DNA of 64,000 nucleotides from Streptomyces sp. NBC_00102 (lineage in GTDB: Bacteria; Actinomycetota; Actinomycetes; Streptomycetales; Streptomycetaceae): NCBI RefSeq assembly GCF_026343115.1, contig NZ_JAPEMC010000001.1, positions 1,798,001-1,862,000 of the forward strand, in the 5' to 3' direction. Below are positions 7,935-17,684 of the stretch, one piece after another; the stretch's first letter is position 1, and every line of letters starts with the position of its first letter. A program made the translations under genes and the position numbers. Below the pieces are notes generated by a model, which saw only the letters and a list, made by a program, of their open reading frames with translations, was not told the origin of the DNA and ran no database searches.

Positions 7935-8519
7935 ATGAACACCGCGAAGATTCTGCTGAGTGGAGACCGGCTCGCGCTCGCGCAGCCTCGGCGGGAGATG
8001 CTGGAGACCTACCACCAGTGGGAGAACGACCTCGGCACCCTGATGGGGTACGGCAACCAGGTTCCGCAGTCCTGGGAGGCCCGCGAGGCCGGATGGGAAC
8101 GGCAGCGGAAGAACCGCGACTACGTGCAGTTCGAAGTGGTGCGGCTGGAGGACGGCGCCCCCATCGGAATCACGACCCTCATCCTGGACACGTACGTGCG
8201 CACAGCGGAGTTCGTGATGCTGCTGGGCTCGGAATTCCGCGGCCAGGGGTACGCCACGGAGGCCGTGCACCTCACGTTGGACTGGGGGTTCCACGTAGCC
8301 GCGCTCCGCATGGTGTGGCTGAAGGTGCTGGAACCCAACGAGGCCGGGAGAGCCGCGTACTCGAAGGCGGGCTTCAGGCAGGCCGGGCGCCTTCGCCGTG
8401 CCGGCCACTGGATGGGGGAAGTCGTCGACGAGCTGATGATGGACGCCCTCCCCGAGGACTTCCCCGGGAAATCGGCGGTACGCGGCACACTGTCGGCGGC
8501 AGGCCGAACTGCATCTTGA
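7935..8519 (+). CDS. RimJ/RimL-type GNAT N-acetyltransferase
   Basis: A 194-residue GNAT enzyme of the RimJ/RimL/SpeG type. The acetyl-CoA motif is LLGSEFRGQGYATEAVHLTL. It is followed by LKVLEPNEAGRAAYSKAGF, the usual strand and helix of this subfamily. ATG 7935 is preceded by GAGAGGA. It sits 170 bases after the small protein at the end of the graspetide block. Some graspetide pathways (microviridins) use a dedicated GNAT to acetylate the N-terminus of the trimmed peptide, so this is a candidate tailoring enzyme. It may equally be an unrelated accessory gene. Confidence 0.85.
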   Translation: MNTAKILLSGDRLALAQPRREMLETYHQWENDLGTLMGYGNQVPQSWEAREAGWERQRKNRDYVQFEVVRLEDGAPIGITTLILDTYVRTAEFVMLLGSEFRGQGYATEAVHLTLDWGFHVAALRMVWLKVLEPNEAGRAAYSKAGFRQAGRLRRAGHWMGEVVDELMMDALPEDFPGKSAVRGTLSAAGRTAS

Positions 8520-8558
8520 AGAGGACGAGTTGTCGGCCCCCTGCCGTACGGTGAAGCC

Positions 8559-8800
8559 ATGCCTACGACAGCCACCGAGCTGACGTTGGGGGCCGTCAGC
8601 GACTTGGTCGAGCGCAAGGTCCTGACCGTCACCATCCGCATCTTCTGACCGGGGGAGCCGGTCTTCAACGAGAAGACAAGGACTCTACGACCGGGTGCCG
8701 ACCTCTCGTCCACAAGGGGCTGGCGTGATCTTCGGACAGCGGACCTGACTTCGTCCTCTGCTGGAGGACCGGGCACACGTGGACGACTCCAACTGGGAGC
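8559..8800 (+). pseudogene. Possible decayed gene
   Basis: An ATG at 8559 opens a reading frame (MPTTATELTLGAVSDLVERK) that stops at TGA 8646-8648 after 29 codons. The same frame then continues with protein-like sequence (PGEPVFNEKTRTLRPGADL) after the stop, and another frame later reads SDSGPDFVLCWRTG. This looks like a gene broken by a stop and at least one frameshift. No family is recognised. It fills most of the gap between the acetyltransferase and the core genome. Confidence is low because a short run of plausible residues can arise by chance. Confidence 0.3.
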
Positions 8801-8860
8801 GCGACAGGAACTGCCTGCGCCCCCGGTACGTTCACCGGGGGCGCCGAGGACCACCCACGT

Positions 8861-9214
8861 TCAAGCCCGGTCCAGCCGGAGCCTCTCCGCCCGGGGCAGC
8901 CCCGCCACCACCAGGTCGTAACTGTCCTCGACCAGCTCGCGAACCAGCTTGGCGGGGAGTTCGCCGACCGTGACGGTGTTCCAGTGGCGCTTGTTCATGT
9001 GCCAGCCGGGGACGATCGCCGGGTACTCCTCGCGCAGGCGCACCGCTTCGTCCGGGTCGCACTTGAGGTTGACGGTGAGCGGGCGGGCGTCCAGGGCGCT
9101 CAGCGCGAACATCTTGCCGAGCACCTTGAAGACCGAGGTCTCCGGCGTGAAGGGGAACTCCTCCACGGCCTCGTTGAAGTCCAGGCAGAGGGCCCGCAGT
9201 TGTGCGCCGTTCAT
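8861..9214 (-). CDS. MmcQ/YjbR family protein
   Basis: A 117-residue protein of the MmcQ/YjbR double-wing family, found as a stand-alone small protein in many bacteria. Visible family features are the N-terminal LRALCLDFNEAVEEFPF, the KVLGKMFALSAL strand, VNLKCDPDEAVRLREEY and the GWHMNKRHWNTV segment. ATG 9214 follows GGAGTCGGA. A longer frame exists upstream but is arginine-rich read-through. The molecular role is unsettled; some members resemble DNA-binding folds. It marks the return to core-type genes after the accessory block. Confidence 0.85.
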   Translation of the reverse strand: MNGAQLRALCLDFNEAVEEFPFTPETSVFKVLGKMFALSALDARPLTVNLKCDPDEAVRLREEYPAIVPGWHMNKRHWNTVTVGELPAKLVRELVEDSYDLVVAGLPRAERLRLDRA

Positions 9215-9257
9215 TCCGACTCCGTTTCCCGTGCTCCGACTTGAGCCACCTGGGCGA

Positions 9258-10571
9258 CTACTCCGCCTTCGCCTCCGTGTCCGGCTCCGCATCCGAATCC
9301 TGAGGTTCCGGCTCCACCAGTACCGTGACGATCTTGTTGCGGCGCCCCGCCGTGGACTCCGCCGTCAGCCGCAGCTCGCGGCCGTCCGGGAGGCTGATGA
9401 CCGCCGTCGCACCGGCGATCGGGACGCGGCCGAGTGCCTTGGCGAGGAGGCCGCCGACGGTCTCGACGTCCTCGTCGTCGTACTCGACGAACCCGAAGAG
9501 CTGCCCGAGGTCGCCGATGTCCAGGCGGGCGGTCACCCGGTAGCAGCCGTTCTCCAGCTCCTGGACGGGTGGGAGTTCCCGGTCGTACTCGTCGGTGATC
9601 TCGCCGACGATCTCCTCCAGGATGTCCTCGATGGTGACGATGCCGGCCGTGCCGCCGTACTCGTCGATGACGACGGCGACGTGGTTGCGGTCCTGCTGCA
9701 TCTCCCGCAGCAGGTCACCGGCGTTCTTCGTGTCGGGGACGAACACGGCGGGCCGTATCGCCGTGGAGACGAGGTCGGCCTCGGATTCGCGGTTGATGTG
9801 GGTCTTGCGGACCAGGTCCTTGAGGTAGACGATCCCGACGATGTCGTCCTCGTTCTCGCCGGTGACCGGGATCCGGGAGAACCCGGAGCGCAGCGCGAGG
9901 GTGAGGGCCTGGCGGATGGTCTTGTACCGCTCGATGGCGACCAGGTCGGTGCGGGGCACCATCACCTCGCGGACGAGGGTGTCGCCGAGCTCGAAGACGG
10001 AGTGCACCATGCGGCGCTCGTCGTCCTCGATCAGGGACTCCGCCTCGGCGAGGTCGACCATCGCGCGCAGCTCCGCCTCGCTGGCGAACGGTCCCTTGCG
10101 GAACCCCTTGCCGGGGGTGAGGGCGTTGCCGATGAGGATCAGCAGCTGCGGGATCGGGCCCATGATCCTGGCCAGCGGCAGCAGGACGTACGCGGCGGCC
10201 GTCGCCGTGTTCAGCGGGTGCTGGCGGCCGATGGTGCGGGGCGAGACGCCGATGGCGACGTAGCTGACGAGGACCATGACCCCCATCGCGACGGCCAGCG
10301 CCTCCCAGGTCTCGGAGAGTTCCTGGAGGCAGGCGTACGTGACGAGGACACCGGCCGCCATCTCGCAGGCGACCCGCACCAGCAGGGCGACGTTGAGATA
10401 GCGGGTCGGGTCGGAGGCGACCTGCGCGAGTTTCGCGCTGCCGCGCCGTCCGGCCCGGACCGCCTCGGCGGCCCGGAAGCTGGACATGCGCGCGATGGCG
10501 GTCTCGGCACAGGCGGCGAGCCAGCCGACGATCACCAGCAGGACGGCTCCGGCGACGAGCGGAAAGCTCAC
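9258..10571 (-). CDS. CNNM/CorC-type membrane protein with CBS pair
   Basis: A 437-residue 'hemolysin family' protein, probably a Mg2+ or other divalent-cation exporter or regulator. It has an N-terminal CNNM (DUF21) domain with several membrane segments ([20 protein letters not shown] at the start). A CBS pair follows ([33 protein letters not shown]), then the C-terminal CorC/HlyC domain. GTG 10571 overlaps the YbeY stop in a GTGA, so it is translationally coupled to ybeY. The order phoH-ybeY-corC is conserved in actinobacteria and many other bacteria. Transport function is inferred from the family. Confidence 0.88.
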   Translation of the reverse strand: MSFPLVAGAVLLVIVGWLAACAETAIARMSSFRAAEAVRAGRRGSAKLAQVASDPTRYLNVALLVRVACEMAAGVLVTYACLQELSETWEALAVAMGVMVLVSYVAIGVSPRTIGRQHPLNTATAAAYVLLPLARIMGPIPQLLILIGNALTPGKGFRKGPFASEAELRAMVDLAEAESLIEDDERRMVHSVFELGDTLVREVMVPRTDLVAIERYKTIRQALTLALRSGFSRIPVTGENEDDIVGIVYLKDLVRKTHINRESEADLVSTAIRPAVFVPDTKNAGDLLREMQQDRNHVAVVIDEYGGTAGIVTIEDILEEIVGEITDEYDRELPPVQELENGCYRVTARLDIGDLGQLFGFVEYDDEDVETVGGLLAKALGRVPIAGATAVISLPDGRELRLTAESTAGRRNKIVTVLVEPEPQDSDAEPDTEAKAE

Positions 10572-11065
10572 GAGACCGTGGGAGCCGGGGAGGGGCCGGT
10601 CAGCCCGCGCTCGCCCCGCCAACCGTCCACGATGGCGGCCTGCAGGCCGAACATCTCGGCCTTCTCGTCGGGCTCCTCGTGGTCGTACCCGAGGAGGTGC
10701 AGCACTCCGTGGACGGCGAGGAGCTGGAGCTCCTCGTCCATGGAGTGCCGCGTCTCGGCCTCTTCGCCCTGCCGCTTCGCGACCTCCGGGCAGAGCACGA
10801 TGTCACCGAGGAGGCCCTGCGGGGGCTCCTCGTCGTCCTTCGACGGCGGACGGAGCTCGTCCATCGGGAAGGACATGACATCGGTCGGGCCCGGGAGGTC
10901 CATCCACTGGATGTGGAGCTGCTCCATGGCGTCGGTGTCCACCACGATCACCGAGAGTTCGGACAGCGGGTGGATCCGCATCCGGGCGAGGGCGTAGCGG
11001 GCGATGTCGAGGATCGCCTGCTCGTCGACCTCGGTTCCGGACTCGTTGTTGACGTCGATCGACAT
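10568..11065 (-). CDS. ybeY: Endoribonuclease YbeY
   Basis: A 165-residue zinc-dependent single-strand endoribonuclease that takes part in 16S rRNA 3'-end maturation and late ribosome quality control. The metal-binding signature [16 protein letters not shown] supplies the three histidines. The [12 protein letters not shown] strand upstream is also typical. It lies 12 bases after phoH and overlaps the CorC-like gene by four bases, so the three form one operon. Length and motifs are normal. Confidence 0.95.
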   Translation of the reverse strand: MSIDVNNESGTEVDEQAILDIARYALARMRIHPLSELSVIVVDTDAMEQLHIQWMDLPGPTDVMSFPMDELRPPSKDDEEPPQGLLGDIVLCPEVAKRQGEEAETRHSMDEELQLLAVHGVLHLLGYDHEEPDEKAEMFGLQAAIVDGWRGERGLTGPSPAPTVS

Positions 11066-11077
11066 GGTGCGCTGAAA

Positions 11078-12094
<1,017 letters not shown>

Positions 12095-12242
12095 GGGCCG
12101 GCCCTCGGGCCTGCGCATACCTCCTGTTGCGGGGTTATCGCCGGTCGACAACCTCTGCGTCCAGCCTACGACTCCGCGCCGACATCACCGAGGGGTTTTG
12201 CGACCCGATCCGGTACGCCCGGAGCGCACCGGAGAGGCCCTC

Positions 12243-13355
12243 TCAGGGCGCCCGGAAGCCGATGGTGGGCACCGCGCGGCGCAGCGGCCAGGGGCGGGCG
12301 GCTGCGGGCAGCAGGCGCTCCAGGAAGGCGTACCGCTCCAGGGCGACCGGGTCCTGGGCCTCGAAGGTGCGGACCTGCTGCCACCAGGCCGCGATCTCGG
12401 CCCAGCCGGGTGCGGAGAGCGAGCCGCCGAATTCCTGTACCGAGAGGGCGGCGGTGAGGCCGGCGAAGGCGAGCCGGTCGGCGAGCGGCCAGTCCGCGAG
12501 GGTACCGGTGACGAACCCGGCGACGAAGACGTCGCCCGCGCCGGTGGGATCGAGGGCCGCCACGTCGATGGCGGGGACCTCGGCGGTGGTGCCCGTGCCC
12601 GCGTCCACGGCGTAGGCGCCCTCGGCGCCGAGGGTGACCACGGCGAGCGGTACGTGTTCGGCCAGCGCGTGGGCCGCGGCGCGGGGGGTGTCGCGGCCGG
12701 TGTAGCGCATGGCCTCCTCCGCGTTGGGCAGGAAGGCGGCGCAGTGCGCGAGGTCGGGCAGGGCGGCCAGGTCCCAGCGGCCGGTCTCGTCCCAGCCGAC
12801 GTCGGCGAAGATCTGGGCTCCGCGCTTGGCCGCCCCAGCGACCCAGGGTTCGGTGCGGCCCGGGGTGAGGGAGGCGACGGCGGCGCGGGCGCGGGGCGGG
12901 CAGTGCGGGAACGCGCGCCCTTCCGAGCCGGGGGCGGCGGCCGGGGGCGGGGCCTCGTGGCCGTGCGAGACCATCGTGCGCTCGCCCTCGTACGCCATGG
13001 AGACCGTGACGGGCGAGTGCCAGCCGGGGACGGTGTGCGACATGGAGAGGTCGATGCCCTCGCCCTGTTCGAGGGCGTCCCAGCAGTACTCGCCGTAGTG
13101 GTCGTCGCCGAAGGCGGCGGCGAGCGAGGTGCGCAGGCCGAGGCGGGCGAGGGCGGTGGCCATGTTGGCGACGCCGCCGGGGCTGGAGCCCATGCCCCGG
13201 GCCCAGGACTCCGTGCCGCGCACGGGGGCGCTGTCCAGGCCGGTGAAGACGATGTCGAGGAAGACCGTGCCCGTCAGGAAGACGTCGCAGGCCGGGTCCT
13301 CGGGGACGCGCAGCCCCACCAGAGGATCGACGGCTGGGCTGGTGTCGGTGCTCAT
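12243..13355 (-). CDS. PfkB-family carbohydrate kinase
   Basis: A 370-residue sugar or nucleoside kinase of the ribokinase/PfkB family. An N-terminal substrate region (PACDVFLTGTVFLDIVFTGL) is followed by the GGVANMATALARLG motif (PfkB signature 1 area) and the catalytic DPTGAGDVFVAGFV anion-hole motif with its Asp base. Two adjacent ATGs exist. The one at 13355 has the better spacing from GGGGAG, while 13358 would add one Met. It is divergent from the MFS gene across a 426-base gap. The sugar substrate cannot be read; proximity to adenosine deaminase gives weak support for a nucleoside. Confidence 0.88.
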   Translation of the reverse strand: MSTDTSPAVDPLVGLRVPEDPACDVFLTGTVFLDIVFTGLDSAPVRGTESWARGMGSSPGGVANMATALARLGLRTSLAAAFGDDHYGEYCWDALEQGEGIDLSMSHTVPGWHSPVTVSMAYEGERTMVSHGHEAPPPAAAPGSEGRAFPHCPPRARAAVASLTPGRTEPWVAGAAKRGAQIFADVGWDETGRWDLAALPDLAHCAAFLPNAEEAMRYTGRDTPRAAAHALAEHVPLAVVTLGAEGAYAVDAGTGTTAEVPAIDVAALDPTGAGDVFVAGFVTGTLADWPLADRLAFAGLTAALSVQEFGGSLSAPGWAEIAAWWQQVRTFEAQDPVALERYAFLERLLPAAARPWPLRRAVPTIGFRAP

Positions 13356-13781
13356 CATCTGCTCCCCGGGGGTGCCGTGCTGCTGAGGTGCCGTGTCGAC
13401 GTGGATCGCGGGCTCCCCGGCATGCTCCACCGACGTGCTCCGCGTCCTTGCGGAATCCGGCCAGTCTGCCCGATTCCTGCGCGTTCCCGCAGCCTCCACG
13501 CTCCCTGGGGTCGGCTGGGTTGACCTGCATAAACATGCAGCGCTGCCCCGGCCGATCCGCGGCAAACATCAATGTGTCGCAGATCACATAATCCCGCCTT
13601 TCGGTCGACTGTGCGTGCTTGATACAAATTGCCCGGCGAACACGATCGGGTACGAAGACCGGGGAACCGCCCTTCTCCCCCCATTTCTCGCGTCACCCTG
13701 GTGCTCCCCCACCTCTCTTCACCCCCCGCGCCACCCTCCCCCCACCCCCTGCCGGCCTCCGGCATGTCTTCAGGAACGCCC
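13356..13781. promoter_or_regulatory. Divergent promoter region between kinase and MFS gene
   Basis: A 426-base gap between divergent genes, noticeably richer in A/T at 13520-13640 than its flanks. It includes an inverted repeat CTGCAT-aaac-ATGCAG at 13525-13540 that could bind a regulator. The stretch around 13615-13630 (cttgatacaaattg) is promoter-like. No convincing gene is seen; long frames crossing it are read-through of high-GC sequence. Confidence 0.4.
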
Positions 13782-15140
13782 ATGTCCTCGCGCCCTCGCG
13801 CCGCGTGGCCCCTGGTCGCCGTGTTCACCGCCGGTTACCTCGCCGCTTATCTGCTCCCCACCGTCGTCGGGCGGCTCAGCGCCCATCTCGGTCTGACCAC
13901 CTCTCAGGCCGGGCTCGTCGGCAGCGCCCTGCTGCTGAGTTCGGCCTCCGCCGGTTTCACGCTCGCGGGCCGGGTCGAGCGGTTCGGGGCCCGTGGCCCC
14001 GCGCGGCTCGGGCTGATCCTCGCGATCACCGGGTACGGCTGCGCAGCCCTGACCACCTCGGTGCCGCTGGTGGTGCTGGGCGCCGTCGTCGGCGGCTTCG
14101 GCTCGGGCACCGCCACCGCGGTGGCGGCCTCCGGGATCGCCGCGCAGAGCGACCCGCACCGCACCTCCTCGCTCGGGCTGCTCAGCGTCTCCGCGACCGC
14201 CGGCGCCCTGTATCTGACGATCCCGCACCTGGGCGGCGGCCACCGGCTGCCGTTCGCCGCCATCGCGCTGGTCGCCCTGCTCGTCTGGCCGGCCACCTCA
14301 CGGCTCGACGCACCGGTCCCCGCCGCGACCGGTACCCCGGTCACCGGCCGTCTGCCGCACCGGCGTTCGGGTCTGCTGCTGGCGGGCGGGATGCTCGTCT
14401 GGTCCATGGCGCAGAACGCGCTCTGGGGTGTCAGCAGCCGGATCGGCGTGGACCAGGTGGGGCTCTCCGAGGTCACCGTCGGCGCGGTGTTCGCCGCCGC
14501 GCTGGGCGCAGGGCTGCTCGGGGTGATGGGCGCCGGGGCGCTGGGCTCCCGGCTGGGCCGGGCGGTACCGATCGGCTGCGGCACGGTCGTCATCGCGGGG
14601 AGCATCGTGCTCAGCGCTTCGGCGCGGGGCCTCGGTTCGTTCGCGACCGGCGAGGTCCTGTGGAACACCGTCTACCCGGTGGTCCTCTCGTACCTGATCG
14701 GCCTGGCCGCCTCGCTCGACGTACGGGGCCGCTGGGCGGTCCTCGCGGGTTCCGCCTCCTCGGTCGGGGTCGCCTGCGGACCGGTGCTGGGCAGCGTGCT
14801 CTCGGAGGGGGCCGGGTTCCCCGCGATGGGCCTGATCCTCGGAGCGGCGACCCTGCTGGTGGCGGCCCCGGTCACGGCGGTCGCGCTGCACGCCGGCGGC
14901 CGTCCGCTGGTGCCCGGTTCGGTGCGCCGCCGCGGTGGCGCCCCGGCCGCGCTGCTCGCCGCCACCACCGGCGGACTGCCGGGTGCGGTGCCGAAGCTCG
15001 GCGCGCCGGAGCAGGCCGTCACGGAACTCGCCGTACCCGCCCTGCGCCGCAGGCGGCTGGGGCGGAACGCGTTCCGGACGGCCGGTCCGGCGGGCGGGGA
15101 CGGTCAGTCGAACACGTACGCCTCGACCTCGGACAGGTAG
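13782..15140 (+). CDS. MFS transporter, 12-TM
   Basis: A 452-residue major facilitator transporter. About twelve hydrophobic segments are present, starting WPLVAVFTAGYLAAYLLPTV, with a mid-protein basic loop. It resembles the CynX/YbjJ-like exporters that begin with short cytoplasmic tails. ATG 13782 is preceded by CAGGAA at good spacing; ATG 13764 upstream has none. The C-terminus is hydrophilic and extends 37 bases into the convergent adenosine deaminase gene. Substrate unknown. Confidence 0.82.
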   Translation: MSSRPRAAWPLVAVFTAGYLAAYLLPTVVGRLSAHLGLTTSQAGLVGSALLLSSASAGFTLAGRVERFGARGPARLGLILAITGYGCAALTTSVPLVVLGAVVGGFGSGTATAVAASGIAAQSDPHRTSSLGLLSVSATAGALYLTIPHLGGGHRLPFAAIALVALLVWPATSRLDAPVPAATGTPVTGRLPHRRSGLLLAGGMLVWSMAQNALWGVSSRIGVDQVGLSEVTVGAVFAAALGAGLLGVMGAGALGSRLGRAVPIGCGTVVIAGSIVLSASARGLGSFATGEVLWNTVYPVVLSYLIGLAASLDVRGRWAVLAGSASSVGVACGPVLGSVLSEGAGFPAMGLILGAATLLVAAPVTAVALHAGGRPLVPGSVRRRGGAPAALLAATTGGLPGAVPKLGAPEQAVTELAVPALRRRRLGRNAFRTAGPAGGDGQSNTYASTSDR

Positions 15141-16096
15141 CGCGCCCTGCGCTCCTCGTCGTGGTCGAGGAAGGCCGCCTCGAAGGAGTTGCGGGCCAGC
15201 GTGCGCAGCTGCTCGTGGTCGAGGGCGAGCGCCTCGTGGACCGCGTGGAAGGTGTCTCCGACGTATCCGCCGAAGTAGGCCGGGTCGTCGGAGTTCACCG
15301 TGCAGTGCAGCCCGGCTGCCAGCATGGCGGGCAGCGGGTGCTCCTCCAGGATGTCGATGGCGCGCAGCCGGACGTTGGAGAGCGGGCAGAGGGTGAGCGG
15401 GATGCGGTCGGCGACGAGCCGGGCGACCAGCTCGGGGTCCTCCATGCAGCGCAGCCCGTGGTCGATACGCTCGACGCCGAGGACGTCGAGGGCCTCGTGG
15501 ATGTACTCCGGAGGGCCTTCCTCGCCTGCGTGGGCGACCTTGCGCAGGCCGAGCCGGCCGGCCTCCTCGTAGACCTCGCGGAACTTGGCCGGCGGGTGGC
15601 CGACCTCGGCGGAGTCGAGGCCGACCGCGGTGATGCGGTGCAGATAGGGCCCCGCGGCCGCCAGCGTCTCCAGGGCCGAGGCGGCCGACTGGTCGCGCAG
15701 GAAGCAGAGGATCAGCTGGGTGGAGATGCCGTGCTTCTCCTCGCTGCGCTCCAGCGCGCGGCCGAGTCCCTCGATGACGGTCCCGATGGGGACGCCCCGG
15801 GCGGTGTGGGCCTGCGGGTCGAAGAAGATCTCGGCGTGCCGGACGCCCTGGGCGGCGGCCCGGGCGAGGTAGGCGTCGGCGAGTTCGGCGAAGTCCTCCT
15901 CGGTGCGGAGCACCGCCATCAGCGCGTAGTACAGGTCGAGGAAGCTCTGCAGGTCGTCGAAGAGGTACGCGGTGCGCAGCTCGTCGGTGGTGGCGTAGGG
16001 CAGCGTCACCCCGTTGCGCCGGGCCAGCTCGAAGGCCAGCTCGGGTTCGAGGGTGCCTTCGATGTGGAGGTGGAGTTCTGCCTTGGGGAGGTGCAC
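15104..16096 (-). CDS. add: Adenosine deaminase
   Basis: A 330-residue metallo-dependent hydrolase converting adenosine to inosine in purine salvage. Zinc and catalytic motifs are in order: KAELHLHIEG at the N-terminus, KVAHAGEEGPPEYI (catalytic Glu region), VERIDHGLRC, CPLSNVRL, and VNSDDPAYFG with the zinc-binding Asp pair. Length is normal for the bacterial enzyme. It is transcribed away from RNase Z's end and overlaps the MFS gene tail to tail. Adenine deaminase is a less likely alternative. Confidence 0.92.
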   Translation of the reverse strand: MHLPKAELHLHIEGTLEPELAFELARRNGVTLPYATTDELRTAYLFDDLQSFLDLYYALMAVLRTEEDFAELADAYLARAAAQGVRHAEIFFDPQAHTARGVPIGTVIEGLGRALERSEEKHGISTQLILCFLRDQSAASALETLAAAGPYLHRITAVGLDSAEVGHPPAKFREVYEEAGRLGLRKVAHAGEEGPPEYIHEALDVLGVERIDHGLRCMEDPELVARLVADRIPLTLCPLSNVRLRAIDILEEHPLPAMLAAGLHCTVNSDDPAYFGGYVGDTFHAVHEALALDHEQLRTLARNSFEAAFLDHDEERRARYLSEVEAYVFD

Positions 16097-16144
16097 GGTG
16101 TCTCGCTCACGGAGTGGGGTGGTGAGGTGGATCGGTGGCGCCGG

Positions 16145-16235
16145 GTGGGCGCCGGTGGACCGTGGTGCCGGGTCGGCACGTCGGACCGTGGCGCCCGGGT
16201 TGGGCGCCGGTGGATCAGTGGTGCCGGGTGGGGAC
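16145..16235. repeat. Imperfect direct repeat between add and rnz
   Basis: The segment tgggcgccggtgga near 16146 recurs near 16202, each followed by a near-identical tggtgccgggt stretch, about 56 bases apart. The second copy runs into the end of rnz. It looks like a local duplication with drift. Confidence 0.5.
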
Positions 16236-17123
16236 CGGCACGCGGGTCAGGTCCTGGGCGACGGTCAGTCCGCCCTCGAACCCTGCGGCGCGGGCCTGGA
16301 CCGCGAAGAGTTCCGGGTCGTCGTACCGCTGGGAGAAGTGGGTGAGTACGAGGTGGCGTACGCCCGCTTCGGTGGCCACCCGGCCCGCTTGGCCGGCGGT
16401 CAGGTGGCCGTGGTCGGTGGCCAGCGCGAGGTCTTCGTCGAGGAAGGTCGATTCGATGACCAGCAGGTCACAGCCCTCGGCGAGCCTGTACACACCGTCG
16501 CACAGCCTGGTGTCCATGACGAACGCGAACCGCTGTCCCGGCCGGTGCTCGGACACGGCGTCGAGCGGGACACCGCCGAGGGAGCCCTCGCGCTGGATGC
16601 GGCCGACGTCGGGGCCCTGGATGCCGTGGGCGGCGAGAAGCCCGGGGATCATGCGGCGGCCGTCGGGTTCGGTGAGGCGGTAGCCGTACGACTCGACGGG
16701 GTGCGAGAGCCGGAAGGAGTCCAGGGTGTACGCGTCGGTGGCGGCGAGCACCCCGTCGGCCCGGACGGGGGCCTCGGTGAGTTCGACGGTCTCGCGGTAG
16801 GCGGTGGCGTACCGGAGCCGGTCGAAGAAGTGCTGCCCGCTCGCCGGGTAGTGGGCGGTGACGGGGTGCGGGACCCGGTCGAGGTTGATCCGCTGGATCA
16901 CACCGGCGAGCCCGAGCGAGTGGTCGCCGTGGAAGTGGGTGACGCAGATCCGGTCGATGTCGTGCGCGGCGACACCGGCCCGCAGCATCTGGCGCTGGGT
17001 GCCCTCGCCGGGATCGAAGAGGATGCCCTGGCCGTCCCAGCGGAGCAGGTAGCCGTTGTGGTTGCGGTGGCGGGTGGGGACCTGGCTGGCGGTGCCGAGC
17101 ACCACCAGCTCACGGGCGGACAC
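16215..17123 (-). CDS. rnz: Ribonuclease Z
   Basis: A 302-residue metallo-beta-lactamase-fold endonuclease that trims tRNA 3' trailers. The zinc motif [13 protein letters not shown] is seen near residue 65. Other landmarks are [11 protein letters not shown] upstream, a [19 protein letters not shown] region and [11 protein letters not shown] near the C-terminus. It is separated from the HIT gene by 15 bases and is probably co-transcribed with it. Normal length for the short (RNase ZS) form. Confidence 0.93.
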   Translation of the reverse strand: MSARELVVLGTASQVPTRHRNHNGYLLRWDGQGILFDPGEGTQRQMLRAGVAAHDIDRICVTHFHGDHSLGLAGVIQRINLDRVPHPVTAHYPASGQHFFDRLRYATAYRETVELTEAPVRADGVLAATDAYTLDSFRLSHPVESYGYRLTEPDGRRMIPGLLAAHGIQGPDVGRIQREGSLGGVPLDAVSEHRPGQRFAFVMDTRLCDGVYRLAEGCDLLVIESTFLDEDLALATDHGHLTAGQAGRVATEAGVRHLVLTHFSQRYDDPELFAVQARAAGFEGGLTVAQDLTRVPVPTRHH

Positions 17124-17138
17124 GGAACGATTCCCCGA

Positions 17139-17498
17139 TCAGCCGGGGGGCCACTGGAGGCCGCGGCCGCCCAGGACGTGCGCGTGCGCGTGGAAGACGG
17201 TCTGGCCGGCTCCGGCGCCGGTGTTGAAGACGACGCGGTAGCCGTGGCCGTCGACCATGTCCTCGGTGGCGACCGTTCCGGCCTCGCGCAGCACGTCGGC
17301 GGCGATCTGCGGTTCGGCGGCGGCGAGCGACGCGGCGTCCGGGTAGTGGACCTTGGGGATGACCAGGACATGGGTCGGGGCCTGCGGGTTGATGTCGCGG
17401 AAGGCGACGGTGGTGTCGCTCTCGCGGACGATGGTCGCCGGGACGTCCCCGGAGACGATCTTGCAGAACAGGCAGTCGGACTGCGGCTCTCCCGCCAT
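17139..17498 (-). CDS. HIT-family hydrolase
   Basis: A 119-residue histidine-triad protein, likely a nucleoside phosphoramidase or dinucleotide hydrolase of the Hint type. The N-terminal CLFCKIVSGDVPATIV carries a CxxC, and the triad VFHAHAHVLGGRGLQWPPG lies at the C-terminus. ATG 17498 follows GAGGAGG at good spacing; longer frames upstream have no ribosome site. Hint proteins commonly sit with phoH/ybeY or rsmE in actinobacteria, as here. Confidence 0.9.
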   Translation of the reverse strand: MAGEPQSDCLFCKIVSGDVPATIVRESDTTVAFRDINPQAPTHVLVIPKVHYPDAASLAAAEPQIAADVLREAGTVATEDMVDGHGYRVVFNTGAGAGQTVFHAHAHVLGGRGLQWPPG

Positions 17499-17561
17499 GG
17501 CGGCCTCCTCGTGGGCTGGTGACGCTGATGATCCGTTCAGCGCATCGTATCGGGGCGGGCA

Positions 17562-17579
17562 CCGCCCCCCGCGGGGCGG
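17562..17579. terminator. Hairpin between rsmE and HIT gene
   Basis: CCGCCCC pairs with GGGGCGG across four bases, downstream of rsmE in its transcription direction. Short and without a T-run, so only suggestive in such GC-rich DNA. Confidence 0.35.
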
Positions 17580-17684
17580 CACGGGCCCGGGGGCGCGAGG
17601 AGCGGACGGCGCGCCCCCGGGGCGGGCGGCTCGGCCCCGGGGGGAGTGCTCAGCCCCGGGGGACGGCGCGCCCCCGACAGGCGC

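Noticed and set aside
8949..10997. Long plus-strand frame (682 aa) opposite the CorC and ybeY genes
   Set aside because: It is the antisense shadow of genes with strong family matches; the same holds for the 908-, 817- and 822-aa frames near 13.6, 17.6 and 19.5 kb and the 931-aa frame opposite leuS. High GC at codon position 3 creates them.
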